A DNA stretch of 64,000 nt from JAOPZW01 sp963788935 (lineage in GTDB: Bacteria; Actinomycetota; Thermoleophilia; Solirubrobacterales; Solirubrobacteraceae): positions 62,001 to 126,000 of the forward strand of contig CAWBIM010000008.1 in assembly GCA_963788935.1 (NCBI GenBank), written 5' to 3'. The stretch's first letter is position 1, and every line of letters begins with the position of its first letter. Below, in pieces: positions 1 to 9,153 of this stretch. The notes under the pieces were generated by a model. It saw only the letters and a program-made list of their open reading frames with translations, had not been told where the DNA came from and did not search any database. Position numbers and translations under genes: made by a program.

Positions 1-6
1 AGCGCG

Positions 7-1119
7 ATGGCCCGTCCGCGGCTGCTGCTCACGGTGCACACGGGCGAGCGCGGGGGCGCCTCCCTGATGGCGCTCGAGGAGGCGCGCTTCCTCGCCCGCA
101 CCCACGACCTCGTGATCGCGGTCGGCCCCGGCCCGCTGCGCGACCGCTTCGCCGAGCACGGCGCGATCGTCGACGGCCCGCCGTCGCTGCCGCTGTGGAC
201 CGACGACCCGGTGGCGTGGCTCAAGCGCGGCGCGCGGACCGCGCAGCACGCGCTGCGCCTGGCCCGCCTGATCCGCCGCCGCCGCATCGACCTCGTGGTC
301 GTCAACTCGACCGTCTCGATGGCCCCGGTGCTCGCCGCCCGCCTCGCCCGCGTGCCGGTGTTCGTGCACGCGCGCGACACGCCCTTCTCCCGGCTCGCGC
401 CGCTCGTCATGGGCCTGCACGCACGGCTCGCGCACACCATCGTCCCGATCGCGGCCGTGAACGAGGGCTACCTGCCCGCCCGCCGGCGCGCGCGCGTCGT
501 CCGGATCCCCGACGGGATCCCGATCCCGCCCGCGCCCCCCGCCCCGGCGAACGGCTTCGGCCGCCCGCTGTGGCTGTGCGTGGTCGGCGCGATCACGCCC
601 GACAAGGGGCAGGGCACGGCGGTCGCCGCGCTCGCCGAGCTGCGCGCCCGCGGGATCGACGCCGAGCTCGACCTCGTCGGCCGGGTCCAGGACCCGGAGA
701 TGGCCGCCGGGCTGCTCGACGAGGCCGCCGCCCGCGGGCTGGCCGGGCGCGTGCGCATCGGCGGCGAGACCGACGGGATCGAGGCCGCGCTCGACCGGGC
801 CGACATCCTGCTGCTCACCTCGCGCGGCGAGGGCACGCCGCTCGTGCTCATGGAGGCGCTCGCGCGCCTCACGCCCGTCGTCGCGAGCGCGGTCGGCGGC
901 GTGCCGGACATCGTGGCCGACGGCGAGACCGGGCTGCTCGTCCCGCCCGGCGACCCCGTGGCGCTCGCCGACGCGATCGCCCGGATGGCGGAGGAGCCGG
1001 CGCAGGCGCGGGCGATGGCCGCCCGCGGTCGCCGCCACGTGGAGGCGCGCTACGCGATGGAGCCGTGCCTCGAGCGCCTGCGCGTCACGATCGACGCCGC
1101 GCTCGCCGACGCCGCCTGA
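7..1119 (+). CDS. GT4-type glycosyltransferase
   Basis: Predicted cytoplasmic GT-B glycosyltransferase of the GT4 family, which transfers a sugar from a nucleotide-sugar donor to a growing glycan. The 370-residue protein has the usual two halves. A glycine-rich loop (GERGGASL) lies near residues 13-20. The C-terminal donor domain opens with VVGAITPDKGQG and holds the EX7E-type motif EGTPLVLME at about 275-283, followed by GGVPDIV and GLLVPPGD. The ATG six bases from the window edge fits the family N-terminus, so the gene looks complete. It is the first of three co-directional genes (two transferases, then a ligase-like protein). Donor and acceptor cannot be read from sequence. Confidence 0.9.
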   Translation: MARPRLLLTVHTGERGGASLMALEEARFLARTHDLVIAVGPGPLRDRFAEHGAIVDGPPSLPLWTDDPVAWLKRGARTAQHALRLARLIRRRRIDLVVVNSTVSMAPVLAARLARVPVFVHARDTPFSRLAPLVMGLHARLAHTIVPIAAVNEGYLPARRRARVVRIPDGIPIPPAPPAPANGFGRPLWLCVVGAITPDKGQGTAVAALAELRARGIDAELDLVGRVQDPEMAAGLLDEAAARGLAGRVRIGGETDGIEAALDRADILLLTSRGEGTPLVLMEALARLTPVVASAVGGVPDIVADGETGLLVPPGDPVALADAIARMAEEPAQARAMAARGRRHVEARYAMEPCLERLRVTIDAALADAA

Positions 1120-1171
1120 CCGCCGCGCCGGCCCACCGCAAGGAGGGCGCGCGCCGGACCGTTGCTCGGTC

Positions 1172-2077
1172 GTGGACGCCTCTCGCCCGCCCCTGCGCAT
1201 CGCCCTCGTCGTGCCGTTCCTCGACGAGGAGACCCACCTGCCGCGCTTCCTCGCGTCGCTCGCGGCCCAGACCCGGCCGCCCGACCGCGTGCTGCTCGTC
1301 GACGACGGCTCGTCCGACGCCTCGCCCGGCCTCGCGCGCGCCTTCGCCGCCGAGCACGCCTGGGCGACGGCGCTGGAGCGCCCGCGCCGCGCGGCGGCGC
1401 GCGACCGCCTCGCCCAGGCCCCCGAGCTGCAGGCGTTCACCTGGGCAACCGAGCAGCTCGCCGAGGACTACGACGTGATCGCGAAGGTCGACGCCGACCT
1501 CGACCTCGCCCCCGGCGTGCTCGCCGACCTCGAGGCCGCGTTCGTCGCCGACCCGAGCCTCGGGCTCGCCGGCATCGTCCTGCACTCGGCCGGCGCGGAC
1601 GGCGTCCTGCGCCCCGAGCGCGTCCCGAGCTACCACGTCCGCGGCGCGACGAAGTTCTACCGCCGCGCGTGCCTCGAGCAGATCAGCCCGATCCCGACGA
1701 TCCTCGGGTGGGACACGATCGACGAGGTCCACGCCCGGCGCCTCGGCTGGACCACGCGCAGCTTCGCCCTCGACGGCCCGCCGACCGTCCACCTGCGCCC
1801 GCCGGGCGCCCACGACGGCGTCGTGCGCGGCTTCCGCCGCTGGGGCGAGTGCGCGTGGGCCTACGGCGCCGACCCGGTCGGCGTCCTCGCGGGCGGGGTC
1901 CACCGGATGCGCCGGCGGCCGTACGTCGTCGGGGGCCTGAACTACATCGCGGGCTGGGGCCTCGCCGCGCTGCGCCGCGTGCCGCGCGCCGACCCGCACG
2001 TGCGCGCGTTCTGCCGCGAGGAGCAGCGACTGCGGATGCGCCGCGCGCTCGTCCGACGGACGAGGGCGGCGGCATGA
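1172..2077 (+). CDS. GT2 family glycosyltransferase
   Basis: GT-A fold, family 2 glycosyltransferase of 301 residues. The N-terminal strand IALVVPFLDEE is followed by LLVDDGSSD (about 41-49). A DXD-like metal and nucleotide-sugar site, KVDADLDL, lies near 105-112. The acidic segment GWDTIDEVHARRLGW fits the catalytic-base region of the family. Translation starts at GTG; an AAGGAGG sequence lies about 25 bases upstream, which is longer than ideal spacing. The TGA stop overlaps the next gene's ATG (ATGA), indicating translational coupling to the ligase-like membrane protein. The role in surface glycan assembly is inferred from neighbours. Confidence 0.9.
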   Translation: MDASRPPLRIALVVPFLDEETHLPRFLASLAAQTRPPDRVLLVDDGSSDASPGLARAFAAEHAWATALERPRRAAARDRLAQAPELQAFTWATEQLAEDYDVIAKVDADLDLAPGVLADLEAAFVADPSLGLAGIVLHSAGADGVLRPERVPSYHVRGATKFYRRACLEQISPIPTILGWDTIDEVHARRLGWTTRSFALDGPPTVHLRPPGAHDGVVRGFRRWGECAWAYGADPVGVLAGGVHRMRRRPYVVGGLNYIAGWGLAALRRVPRADPHVRAFCREEQRLRMRRALVRRTRAAA

Positions 2078-3540
2078 GCGCGGGCGACGGGGTCTTCGAC
2101 TTCCGCCGCGGGGTGCCCGGCGCGCCTCCGCGCCGCCGCGCGCCGCGGACCACGCGGGGCGGCGGCGGGGACGACGGCGGGGCCCGCACCGCCATCGCGG
2201 CCGTCGCGCGCGCCGACGACGCCGCGGCCGACGGCGGCACCTGGCCGCGGACCACGCGTGTCCTGCCGTGGATGCTCGCGGCGTTCCTGGCGATGGTCTG
2301 GCTCGTCCCGTTCGACTCGGCGAGCCTGCCGGTCCACCTGCCGTTCGAGAGCAAGCTCGACCGCGTCGTGATCATCCTCATGGCGTTCGTCTGGCTCGCC
2401 GCGCTGCTCGTCGGCGGCCGCGCGGCGCCGAAGCTGCGCAGCAGCCCGCTGAACTGGGCGATCGGGCTCTTCCTGCTCGTCGCCGTCGCGAGCATCCTCG
2501 CCAACCACAGCCAGCTCGTGAACCTCGACGAGTTCTCGCTGGCCATGAAGAAGCTCGCGCTGCTGCTCGGCTGGGTCCTCTTCTACTTCCTCGTGACGTC
2601 GATCCTGCGACCACGCGAGGTGTCGGCGTTCGTCACGTTCATGATCGGCCTCGCCTGCATCACGGCGATCGGCACGATCATCGAGTACCGGACGGGCTTC
2701 AACGTCTTCTTCGAGTGGGGCGCGAAGGTCCTCAACCCGGTCGGCCTGCACATCGACCCGCAGCCGCCGGACGACCCGTTCGGCCGCGCCTCGATCACCG
2801 GTCCGACGCAGCACGGGCTGGTCGTGGCGCTCATGCTCACGATCGCCTTCTCGCTGTGCCTGACGCGGCTCGTCGAGCCGACGCAGCGGCGCCGCTGGCT
2901 CGTCGGCCTCGCCGCGGTCGTCATCCTCGCCGGCGCGTTCGCCACGCAGCGCAAGAGCGCGCTCGTCGTGCCGGTCGCGGTCGTCGCGGCGATGGTCGCG
3001 ATCCGCCCGCGCCAGGCGGTCCGCCTGCTGCCGGTCGCGGTCGTCATGGCGCTCGCGATGCCGATCGTCGCGCCCGGCGCGCTGGGCTCGATCCGCAACC
3101 AGCTCTTCACGAGCGCGGTCTCCCAGAGCAACTCGACGACCGGCCGCACGCAGGACTACGCGGCGGTCCGGCCCGACGTCGAGGCCCATCCGACGCTCGG
3201 GCGCGGCTACGGCTCCTACGACCCGCACAAGTACCGGATCATCGACAACCAGTACATCGGCATGGCGATCGAGACCGGCTTCGTCGGCGTCGGGTCCTAC
3301 CTGTTGCTGCTGCTCGCCGTCGTCCTCGCGGCCCGGCCGGCGCTGCGCTCGGGCGACCCGCGCCGGGCGCCGCCCGCGCTCGCGGCCGCCTGCGCGGCCG
3401 TCGCGATCGGGGTGGCCGCGGCGCTGTTCGACGTGTTCGCCTACCCGCAGGTCCCGTACGTCTTCCTGTTCGTCGCGGGCCTCGCGGTCGTGTGCGCGTC
3501 CGAGGCGATGCCGGACCCGGAGCCCGACCCCGCGACCTGA
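2074..3540 (+). CDS. O-antigen ligase / Wzy-like polytopic membrane protein
   Basis: 488-residue multi-spanning membrane protein resembling O-antigen ligases and polymerases (WaaL/Wzy superfamily). A basic, glycine-rich cytoplasmic N-terminus of about 65 residues precedes some ten hydrophobic segments, beginning VLPWMLAAFLAMVWLV. A large polar loop between later helices contains TTGRTQDYAAVRPDVEAHPTLGRGYGSYDP, the sort of periplasmic loop expected to carry conserved Arg and His residues. The ATG was chosen because it overlaps the upstream transferase stop as ATGA; a much longer in-frame extension runs through that gene and is spurious. Polymerase and ligase roles cannot be separated from sequence. 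Confidence 0.85.
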   Translation: MSAGDGVFDFRRGVPGAPPRRRAPRTTRGGGGDDGGARTAIAAVARADDAAADGGTWPRTTRVLPWMLAAFLAMVWLVPFDSASLPVHLPFESKLDRVVIILMAFVWLAALLVGGRAAPKLRSSPLNWAIGLFLLVAVASILANHSQLVNLDEFSLAMKKLALLLGWVLFYFLVTSILRPREVSAFVTFMIGLACITAIGTIIEYRTGFNVFFEWGAKVLNPVGLHIDPQPPDDPFGRASITGPTQHGLVVALMLTIAFSLCLTRLVEPTQRRRWLVGLAAVVILAGAFATQRKSALVVPVAVVAAMVAIRPRQAVRLLPVAVVMALAMPIVAPGALGSIRNQLFTSAVSQSNSTTGRTQDYAAVRPDVEAHPTLGRGYGSYDPHKYRIIDNQYIGMAIETGFVGVGSYLLLLLAVVLAARPALRSGDPRRAPPALAAACAAVAIGVAAALFDVFAYPQVPYVFLFVAGLAVVCASEAMPDPEPDPAT

Positions 3541-3608
3541 GCCTCGCCCCCCGGCGCCTGGGGCGTCGGTTGTCGCCTGCATGACGTCCCGGATAGCGTT
3601 GACGCGGC

Positions 3609-4811
3609 GTGGCGTCGAGCAAGGTCATCTCGGCCGCCGGCGGGCCGTCGTCCGCCGCCGGCCTCTCGGCCGACGAGGCGGTCGGCGTCCTGCGCTCGCT
3701 CATGGCCAACGTCCCGGGCGCGATCTACCGGGTCACGTTCGAGGACGGGCTCTCGCTGCGGCTGATCGGCGACGAGATCGAGCGCATCACCGGCTACCCG
3801 CCCGAGGACTTCGTCGACGCCGCCACGCGCACCCTGTTCTCGATCGTCCACCCGGACGATCGCGGGTGGGTCGAGCGCGACCTGCGCGCGGTGCGCGAAC
3901 ACGCCACCGACGACCTCGCCGCCGGCGCGACCGCACGCCGGTCGCTGACGATCGAGTACCGCATCGTCCGGGCCGACGGCGAGGTGCGCTGGGTCCTGGA
4001 GCGCGGGACGACCGTCCGCGACCAGGACGGGCGCGTGTGCCTCGACGGCGTGATCTTCGACGTCACCGAGCGCCGCGAGGCCGAGGAGCGCCTGCGCCGG
4101 CGCGAGGCCGAGGCGGCCCAGGCCCGCGAGCTGCGCGCGTCGCGGTCGCGCATCGTCGCGGCCGCCGACGACGCCCGCCGCCGCCTCGAGCGCGACCTCC
4201 ACGACGGCGCCCAGCAGCGTTTCGTCTCCGCCGCCCTGATGGTCCAGCTCGCCCGCCGCCGGGCCGCCGACGCGCCGGAGATCGCCGCCGTGCTGCAGGA
4301 CGTCGCCCGCGAGATCGAGTCCGGGCTCTCCGATCTGCGCGAGCTCGCCCACGGCATCCACCCGGCGGTCCTGAGCGACCGCGGGCTGCCGGCCGCGCTC
4401 GAGTCGCTGGCGGCGCGCTCGCCGCTGCCCGTGACGCTCGAGGGCGGCCTGGCGGAGCGGCCGGTCGCGGCGGTCGAGACGGCGCTGTACTTCGCCGCCG
4501 CCGAGGCGCTGCAGAACGTGACGAAGTACGCCGAGGCGGACTCGGTCACGATCGCCCTCGGCGAGGCCCGCGGCGAGATCACCATCGCGGTGAGCGACGA
4601 CGGGCGCGGCGGGGCGTCGCTCGAGCGCGGCTCGGGACTGCGCGGCCTGGTCGACCGCCTCGGCGCCGTCGGCGGGCGCCTCGAGCTCGAGAGCCCGCCG
4701 AGCGGCGGCACGACGCTGCGCGCGGTCGTCCCGCGCGACGGCGGTCAGGCGGCGGCGGACTCCGGCTCGGGACGGCCGGGCGTCGCGGCGAGCAGCGCCT
4801 TGCGGGCGTAG
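3609..4811 (+). CDS. PAS-domain sensor histidine kinase (NarL/DesK type)
   Basis: Soluble 400-residue sensor kinase with no membrane segment. A PAS domain spans roughly 20-150 (NVPGAIYRVTF to VRWVLERGTTVRDQDGRVCLDGVIFDVTERR). A HisKA_3 dimerisation and phosphoacceptor helix follows, with RDLHDGAQQRF placing the phosphorylated His at residue 198. The ATPase domain shows an N-box (AAAEALQNVTKYA, about 295-307), a G1 box (DDGRGG) and a G2 box (GSGLRGLVDRL). It should phosphorylate a NarL-type regulator; the only one here is at 12781-13482, so partnership is a guess. A TAGCGT hexamer lies just ahead of the GTG, suggesting a near-leaderless transcript. Its 3' end overlaps the convergent gene by 67 bases. 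Confidence 0.88.
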   Translation: MASSKVISAAGGPSSAAGLSADEAVGVLRSLMANVPGAIYRVTFEDGLSLRLIGDEIERITGYPPEDFVDAATRTLFSIVHPDDRGWVERDLRAVREHATDDLAAGATARRSLTIEYRIVRADGEVRWVLERGTTVRDQDGRVCLDGVIFDVTERREAEERLRRREAEAAQARELRASRSRIVAAADDARRRLERDLHDGAQQRFVSAALMVQLARRRAADAPEIAAVLQDVAREIESGLSDLRELAHGIHPAVLSDRGLPAALESLAARSPLPVTLEGGLAERPVAAVETALYFAAAEALQNVTKYAEADSVTIALGEARGEITIAVSDDGRGGASLERGSGLRGLVDRLGAVGGRLELESPPSGGTTLRAVVPRDGGQAAADSGSGRPGVAASSALRA

Positions 4812-6031
4812 TACTCGCCGAGGTCGCGGCCGAGCGCGGCCCGGCGGCCGAGGCGCGCGGGCCGGGCCCCCGCCGTGCGCTCGATGGCGTCGAGCAGCGG
4901 CTGCACGGTCGCGGGCCAGCGGAACTCGTCGGCCAGCGTGTCGCCGATCGCCCGGCGCCGCTCGCGCTCGGCGGCGTCGTCGACGAGCCGCGCGAGGGCG
5001 GCCGTCGCGCCGTCGAGGTCGCCGGCCGGGACGGTCGTGGCGAACCCGGCCTCGCCGAAGCGGTCGGCGAGCGCGTCGCCGGCGCCGAGGACGCAGGGCA
5101 GGCCGGTCCACAGGTAGTCCATGTAGCGCCCGCGCGCCGCGACGGCCATCTCCGCCGTGTCGCGGTGCAGCGTCAGTCCGACGTCGGCCTCGAGCAGGTA
5201 GTGGTGGCGCTCCTCGGTCGTCACCCACTCCTCGAGGAAGAAGACGTGCTCGTCCATGAGCCCGAGCTCCGCGGCGGTCGCGCGCGCCTCCTCGCTGGCA
5301 TCGAGCACCGGCCAGTCGCGGCGCGGGTGGCGGCCGTCGGTGATGACGAGGCGGAGGTTCGGGCGGTCGGCCACGAGCCGCTTGACCGCGCGCAGCGCCG
5401 TCGTCGCGTCGAACCAGCGCCAGACGTTGCCCCACCACAGGACGACGACGTCGTCGGCGCCGATCTTCGGGAAGTGCGCGCGCAGCGGGCGGCGGTCGGA
5501 CGGCGCGGGCGCGTCGGGCAGGCCGATCTTCACGACCTCGACCGGCGGCCGGCGGCGCGGATCGTCGCCGAGCGCGTCGAGCGCGGCGAGCAGCCGCTCG
5601 CGCTGCGGCTCGACGGCGCACATGATCACGTCGGCGTTGCGCAGCTGCATGCGGTTCGACACGCGCGTGAGCTCGATCTCGCGGCGGATCGCGCGGCTCG
5701 CGGTGAGCTCGGCGTGCTCCTCCTCGAACGGGTAGTAGAGGTCGGCGATCACGCGCGTGTCGCTGTCGGCGAGGCCGGCGAGCACGTAGGGCGGGACGCG
5801 CTGGCAGATGACGACGTCGTGCGCGCGCGCCTCCGCGAGGAGCGTCCGGCGATCGGCGGAGACCATGCGGATCCCGTCCCGGCCGTCCTGGAGCTCGCCC
5901 GGGGCGGCGACGGTCACGTCGTGGTGGCGGGCGAGCACCTTGGCCATCTCCCAGCCCCGGATCTCGGGCGCGCTCATGCGCTCCGCGATCGGGCCGTAGA
6001 CGACGAGGAGGATCCGCTGGCGTTGACTCAT
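4745..6031 (-). CDS. glycosyltransferase family 1/4 protein
   Basis: 428-residue GT-B glycosyltransferase. The N-terminus (RILLVVYGPIAERMSAPEIRGWEMAKVLARHHDVTVAAP) is an acceptor-domain Rossmann strand with the substrate loop. The middle has DVVVLWWGNVWRWFDATTALRAVKRL, the start of the donor domain. The C-terminal part has VGLTLHRDTAEMAVAARGRYMDYLWTGLPCVLGAGDALADRF, corresponding to the sugar-nucleotide site, although the classical EX7E spacing is not clean. The acceptor and sugar are unknown. It is transcribed leftward, convergent with the histidine kinase and divergent from the Wzz-like gene 59 bases away. Its tail overlaps the kinase gene in antisense. Confidence 0.82.
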   Translation of the reverse strand: MSQRQRILLVVYGPIAERMSAPEIRGWEMAKVLARHHDVTVAAPGELQDGRDGIRMVSADRRTLLAEARAHDVVICQRVPPYVLAGLADSDTRVIADLYYPFEEEHAELTASRAIRREIELTRVSNRMQLRNADVIMCAVEPQRERLLAALDALGDDPRRRPPVEVVKIGLPDAPAPSDRRPLRAHFPKIGADDVVVLWWGNVWRWFDATTALRAVKRLVADRPNLRLVITDGRHPRRDWPVLDASEEARATAAELGLMDEHVFFLEEWVTTEERHHYLLEADVGLTLHRDTAEMAVAARGRYMDYLWTGLPCVLGAGDALADRFGEAGFATTVPAGDLDGATAALARLVDDAAERERRRAIGDTLADEFRWPATVQPLLDAIERTAGARPARLGRRAALGRDLGEYYARKALLAATPGRPEPESAAA

Positions 6032-6090
6032 GTCTGACCAACGGCGCCGACCCGTGGAAGTTCACGCCGGGATGCGCCGTTCATCCGGCG

Positions 6091-6975
6091 ATGGAGCTCG
6101 CTCAGATCCTCGTCCAACTCTGGCGCCGGCGTCTCGCCGTTGCAGCCGTGGCCGCCTTCGCGCTCGTCGTCGCGATCGCGCTGGCCTACAAGATCTCGGT
6201 GTTCCCACCGGGCGTGAGTCACCGGTCGACGTCCAACGGCACGGCCGAGACGCACATCCTCGTCGACTCGCCGCGCTCGTCGGTGGCCGACCTCAACCGC
6301 AGCTTCGACCCGCTGACGGCGCGCGCCCAGGTCCTGGCGCAGCTGATGACGACGGCCCCGGTCATCGACCGGATCGCGAAGATCGCGGGCGTCCCGGCGA
6401 GCGCGATCACCGCGTCCGACGACAACTCGACCCTCAACGTGCCCACGTCCGAGGTCGAGCCGACCGCGAGCATCCGCTCGAGCGACATCACGCGTGAGAG
6501 CCTCCACTACCGGATCACGTTCCGGGCGGAGCCCGAGCAGCCGACGGTCACGGTCTTCGGCCAGGGGCCGAACGCCGCCGAGGCGATCAAGATCACGAAC
6601 GCCGCCGCCAAGGGCGCGGCCGAGTGGGTCCGCGACACGCAGAACCGCCAGCTCGTCCCGGACAGCCGCCGCACGCAGCTCACGCAGCTCGGCGCCGCGA
6701 CCGGCGGCACGGTGAACGCCGGCGCGAGCCGGATCGTCGCCGCGCTCGCCTTCATCGTCATCCTCGCCGCCGGCTCCCTGCTCGTCCTGCTCGTCGGGAA
6801 CACGATCCCCGCCGTGCGGCGCGCCAACGGCCAGCCGCACGTCGTCGAGGCCCTGCCGACCGCCGCGGCCGCGTCCGGCCGGGGCAGCGGCAACGCGCGC
6901 ACGGCGCGGGGCACCGGGGCGAAGGCCGGGCAGGCGCAACGGGCGAAGACGCGCGCCGGTCGTCGCGCGTCGTGA
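6091..6975 (+). CDS. Wzz-like chain-length/capsule biosynthesis membrane protein
   Basis: 294-residue protein with the topology of polysaccharide co-polymerases. A short cytoplasmic N-terminus (MELAQILVQLWRRR) leads into a first membrane helix at about 14-35. A long extracytoplasmic region follows, with the typical ARAQVLAQLMTTAPVIDRIAKIAG segment and an I/V-rich strand region. A second helix lies at about 212-234, and a basic, Ala/Gly-rich tail ends the protein. No Walker motifs or tyrosine-rich tail are seen, so this is the non-kinase type. Such proteins set polymer length with Wzy. Eighteen bases separate it from the next transferase gene, so the two are probably co-transcribed. Confidence 0.75.
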   Translation: MELAQILVQLWRRRLAVAAVAAFALVVAIALAYKISVFPPGVSHRSTSNGTAETHILVDSPRSSVADLNRSFDPLTARAQVLAQLMTTAPVIDRIAKIAGVPASAITASDDNSTLNVPTSEVEPTASIRSSDITRESLHYRITFRAEPEQPTVTVFGQGPNAAEAIKITNAAAKGAAEWVRDTQNRQLVPDSRRTQLTQLGAATGGTVNAGASRIVAALAFIVILAAGSLLVLLVGNTIPAVRRANGQPHVVEALPTAAAASGRGSGNARTARGTGAKAGQAQRAKTRAGRRAS

Positions 6976-6992
6976 CGCGGAGGAGCGAACGG

Positions 6993-8171
6993 ATGCGCGT
7001 CCTCTACAGCTTCCCCGACGGACTCGGGGCCCCCGGGATCGGCACCACCGCCCGCCACCAGATCGAAGGACTGATCGGGCAGGGCCTCGACGTGAGCGTC
7101 TGGTGCACGAGCCTGCACTGCGAGCTTCCGGGCGCGCGCCGCGTCGTCCGGACGCTCCAGGCCGGCGGTGTGCGCGTGCCGCACCGCGCGCTCGGCGGCG
7201 ACGGCGCCTACCGCTACCACGACATGCTCGTGGCGCGGGCCCTGCGCCGGAACGCGGGCGAGTTCGACGTCGTCCACGTCTGGCCCCGCGCGTCGCTGCA
7301 CACCGCGCGGGCGGCCCGTGCGCTCGGCATCCGCGCGGTGCGCGAGGCGCCGAACACGCACACCGGCCACGCCTTCGACACGGTCGCGCGCGAGTGCGAG
7401 ATCCTCGGGATCGCCCCGCCGCGCGGGCACAGCCACACGACCGACGCGCGGCGCCTGCGCCACGAGGAGGCCGAGTACGCGGCCGTCGACGTGATCCTCT
7501 GCCAGTCGGAGTTCTCGCGGGCGACGTTCCTCGAGCGCGGCGTGCCCGCGGCGAAGGTCGCCGTCCACCAGAACGGGACCGACGTCGCCCGCTTCCGCCC
7601 GGGGCTCGCGCCGCGGCCCGTCGGCCGCCCGCTGACGGCCCTGTTCGCGGGCCGGCTCGAACCGCGCAAGGGCCTGCACTACGCGCTGGACGCCTGGCGG
7701 CGCTCCGGCGCGGGCGAGCGGGGCGGGCGCTTCGTCGTCTGCGGCGAGTTCGTGCCGGGCTACCGCGAGGTCGTCGCCCCGCTGCTGGCGGACCCGAGCG
7801 TCGAGGTCCGCGGGTACGTCCCGGACCTCTCGGGCCTCATGCGCGAGAGCGACGTCTTCGTCCTGCCGTCCGTCGAGGAGGGCAGCGCGCTCGTCACCTA
7901 CGAGGCGCAGGCCTGCGGGTGCGTGCTCGCCGTCTCGGACGCCACCGGCGCCCGCTGCGAGCACCGCGTCACCGGCCTCGTCCACCCCGCCCGCGACGTC
8001 GACGCCCTCGCCGCCCACCTGCGCGAGCTCGACACCGACCCCGCGCTCCTGCAGCGGCTGCGCGCCGCGACGGTGGAGCGGCTCGACGAGCTGACCTGGG
8101 CCCGGTCGGCCGAGCAGCAGGCCGGTGTCTACGCCGCCGCGCTCGCGGGCGACCTCGGCGCGACCGGGTGA
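6993..8171 (+). CDS. GT4-type glycosyltransferase
   Basis: 392-residue GT-B glycosyltransferase. The N-terminal domain begins MRVLYSFPDGLGAPGIGTTARHQIEGL, with a glycine-rich acceptor loop. The donor domain starts ALFAGRLEPRKGLHYALDAW, and the EX7E-type motif is EEGSALVTYEAQACG, followed by GLVHPARDVDAL. The ATG at 6993 is supported by GGAGGAG about nine bases upstream; longer in-frame reading into the Wzz-like gene is spurious. It belongs to a tight rightward series (Wzz-like, this gene, Alg14/13 fusion, oxidase, RmlC). The sugar specificity is not predictable. Confidence 0.9.
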   Translation: MRVLYSFPDGLGAPGIGTTARHQIEGLIGQGLDVSVWCTSLHCELPGARRVVRTLQAGGVRVPHRALGGDGAYRYHDMLVARALRRNAGEFDVVHVWPRASLHTARAARALGIRAVREAPNTHTGHAFDTVARECEILGIAPPRGHSHTTDARRLRHEEAEYAAVDVILCQSEFSRATFLERGVPAAKVAVHQNGTDVARFRPGLAPRPVGRPLTALFAGRLEPRKGLHYALDAWRRSGAGERGGRFVVCGEFVPGYREVVAPLLADPSVEVRGYVPDLSGLMRESDVFVLPSVEEGSALVTYEAQACGCVLAVSDATGARCEHRVTGLVHPARDVDALAAHLRELDTDPALLQRLRAATVERLDELTWARSAEQQAGVYAAALAGDLGATG

Positions 8172-8175
8172 CGTC

Positions 8176-9153
8176 ATGGCGAAGCGAAGCGTCACCGTAC
8201 TGGCGGGCTCGCCCGGCGGCCATCTCGACCTGCTGACGGTCGTCGGGCCGACCCTCGACGGGTCCCGCGTCTGGGTCACGTCGCCCGGGCCGCAGGCCGA
8301 CGACCTCGAGCGCCGCGGCGAGCACGTCGAGCGGCTGCCCGAGTACGGCCGCAGCCCGGTCAAGGTGCTGCCGAACCTCCGCAACGCGATCCGCGTCCTG
8401 CGCGAGGTCCGCCCGGCGGTCGTCGTCGCTTCCGGCGCGAGCCTCGTCGTGCCGTTCTGCCTGCTCGCGCGGCTCACCGGGTCGCGCGTCGTGTTCATCG
8501 AGACGACCGCCCGCGTCGGCGACGCGAGCATGTCCGGGCGGGTCATCAGCCGCATCTCCGACGCGGTCCTCGTGCAGTGGGCCGAGACGGCCGCGCGCTA
8601 CCGCCGGTCGGTGCTGTGCCGCCCGGCGCTCTGGGAGCAGATCCAGCGCGGCGAGGAGGGCGAGGGCACGTTCGTCGCCGTCGGCACCCGCCACGAGCCG
8701 TTCGACCGCCTGCTGCGCGCGGTCGACGAGGCCGTCGCGGCCGGCCTGCTGCCGGGGCCCGTCATCGCCCAGTCCGGGCACACCCGCTACGCGCCGCGCA
8801 CCTACGAGCCGGTCGCCTGGCTGAACCCGGCGCAGATCGATGAGGCCGCCCGGCGGGCGCGCTTCGTCGTGTGCCACTCGGGGTCGGGGATCATCGGCGT
8901 CGCGCTGCGCAACGGGCGCCGGCCGCTCGTGCTGCCGCGCCTGCACGGCCACGGCGAGCACGTCGACGACCACCAGGTCCAGATCGCGCGCAAGCTCGAG
9001 CAGATGGGCCTCGCGGTCGCGCTCGACGGCGAGATCGGCCCGGCGCACGTCGCCGCGGCCGCCGCGCCGCTGCCCGAGGCCGCCGTCGCCGGCGACCCGT
9101 CGGTCGCCGACGCGCTGCGCGCCGCGATGGGGCGCGAGAGGATGGCGGCATGA
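8176..9153 (+). CDS. Alg14/Alg13-like fused glycosyltransferase (PssD/PssE type)
   Basis: 325-residue protein joining two halves that are often separate genes. The N-terminal half (TVLAGSPGGHLDLL, about 7-20; VVVASGASLVVPFCLLARLTGSRVVFIETTARV) matches Alg14/PssD/EpsE proteins, the membrane-recruiting acceptor domain. The C-terminal half (FVAVGTRHEPFDRLLRAVDE near 168; CHSGSGIIGVAL and RPLVLPRLHGHGEHVDDHQ near 235-270) matches the Alg13/GT28 donor domain with its His/Gly UDP-sugar site. Together such proteins add the second sugar to a lipid-linked intermediate. It starts four bases after the previous stop and its own stop overlaps the next ATG (ATGA). Confidence 0.88.
   Translation: MAKRSVTVLAGSPGGHLDLLTVVGPTLDGSRVWVTSPGPQADDLERRGEHVERLPEYGRSPVKVLPNLRNAIRVLREVRPAVVVASGASLVVPFCLLARLTGSRVVFIETTARVGDASMSGRVISRISDAVLVQWAETAARYRRSVLCRPALWEQIQRGEEGEGTFVAVGTRHEPFDRLLRAVDEAVAAGLLPGPVIAQSGHTRYAPRTYEPVAWLNPAQIDEAARRARFVVCHSGSGIIGVALRNGRRPLVLPRLHGHGEHVDDHQVQIARKLEQMGLAVALDGEIGPAHVAAAAAPLPEAAVAGDPSVADALRAAMGRERMAA

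Noticed and set aside
1085..1999. A 304-codon antisense gene opposite the GT2 gene
   Set aside because: Composition is a mirror of the sense gene (Asp/Arg/Ala/Val-rich) with no recognisable motif.
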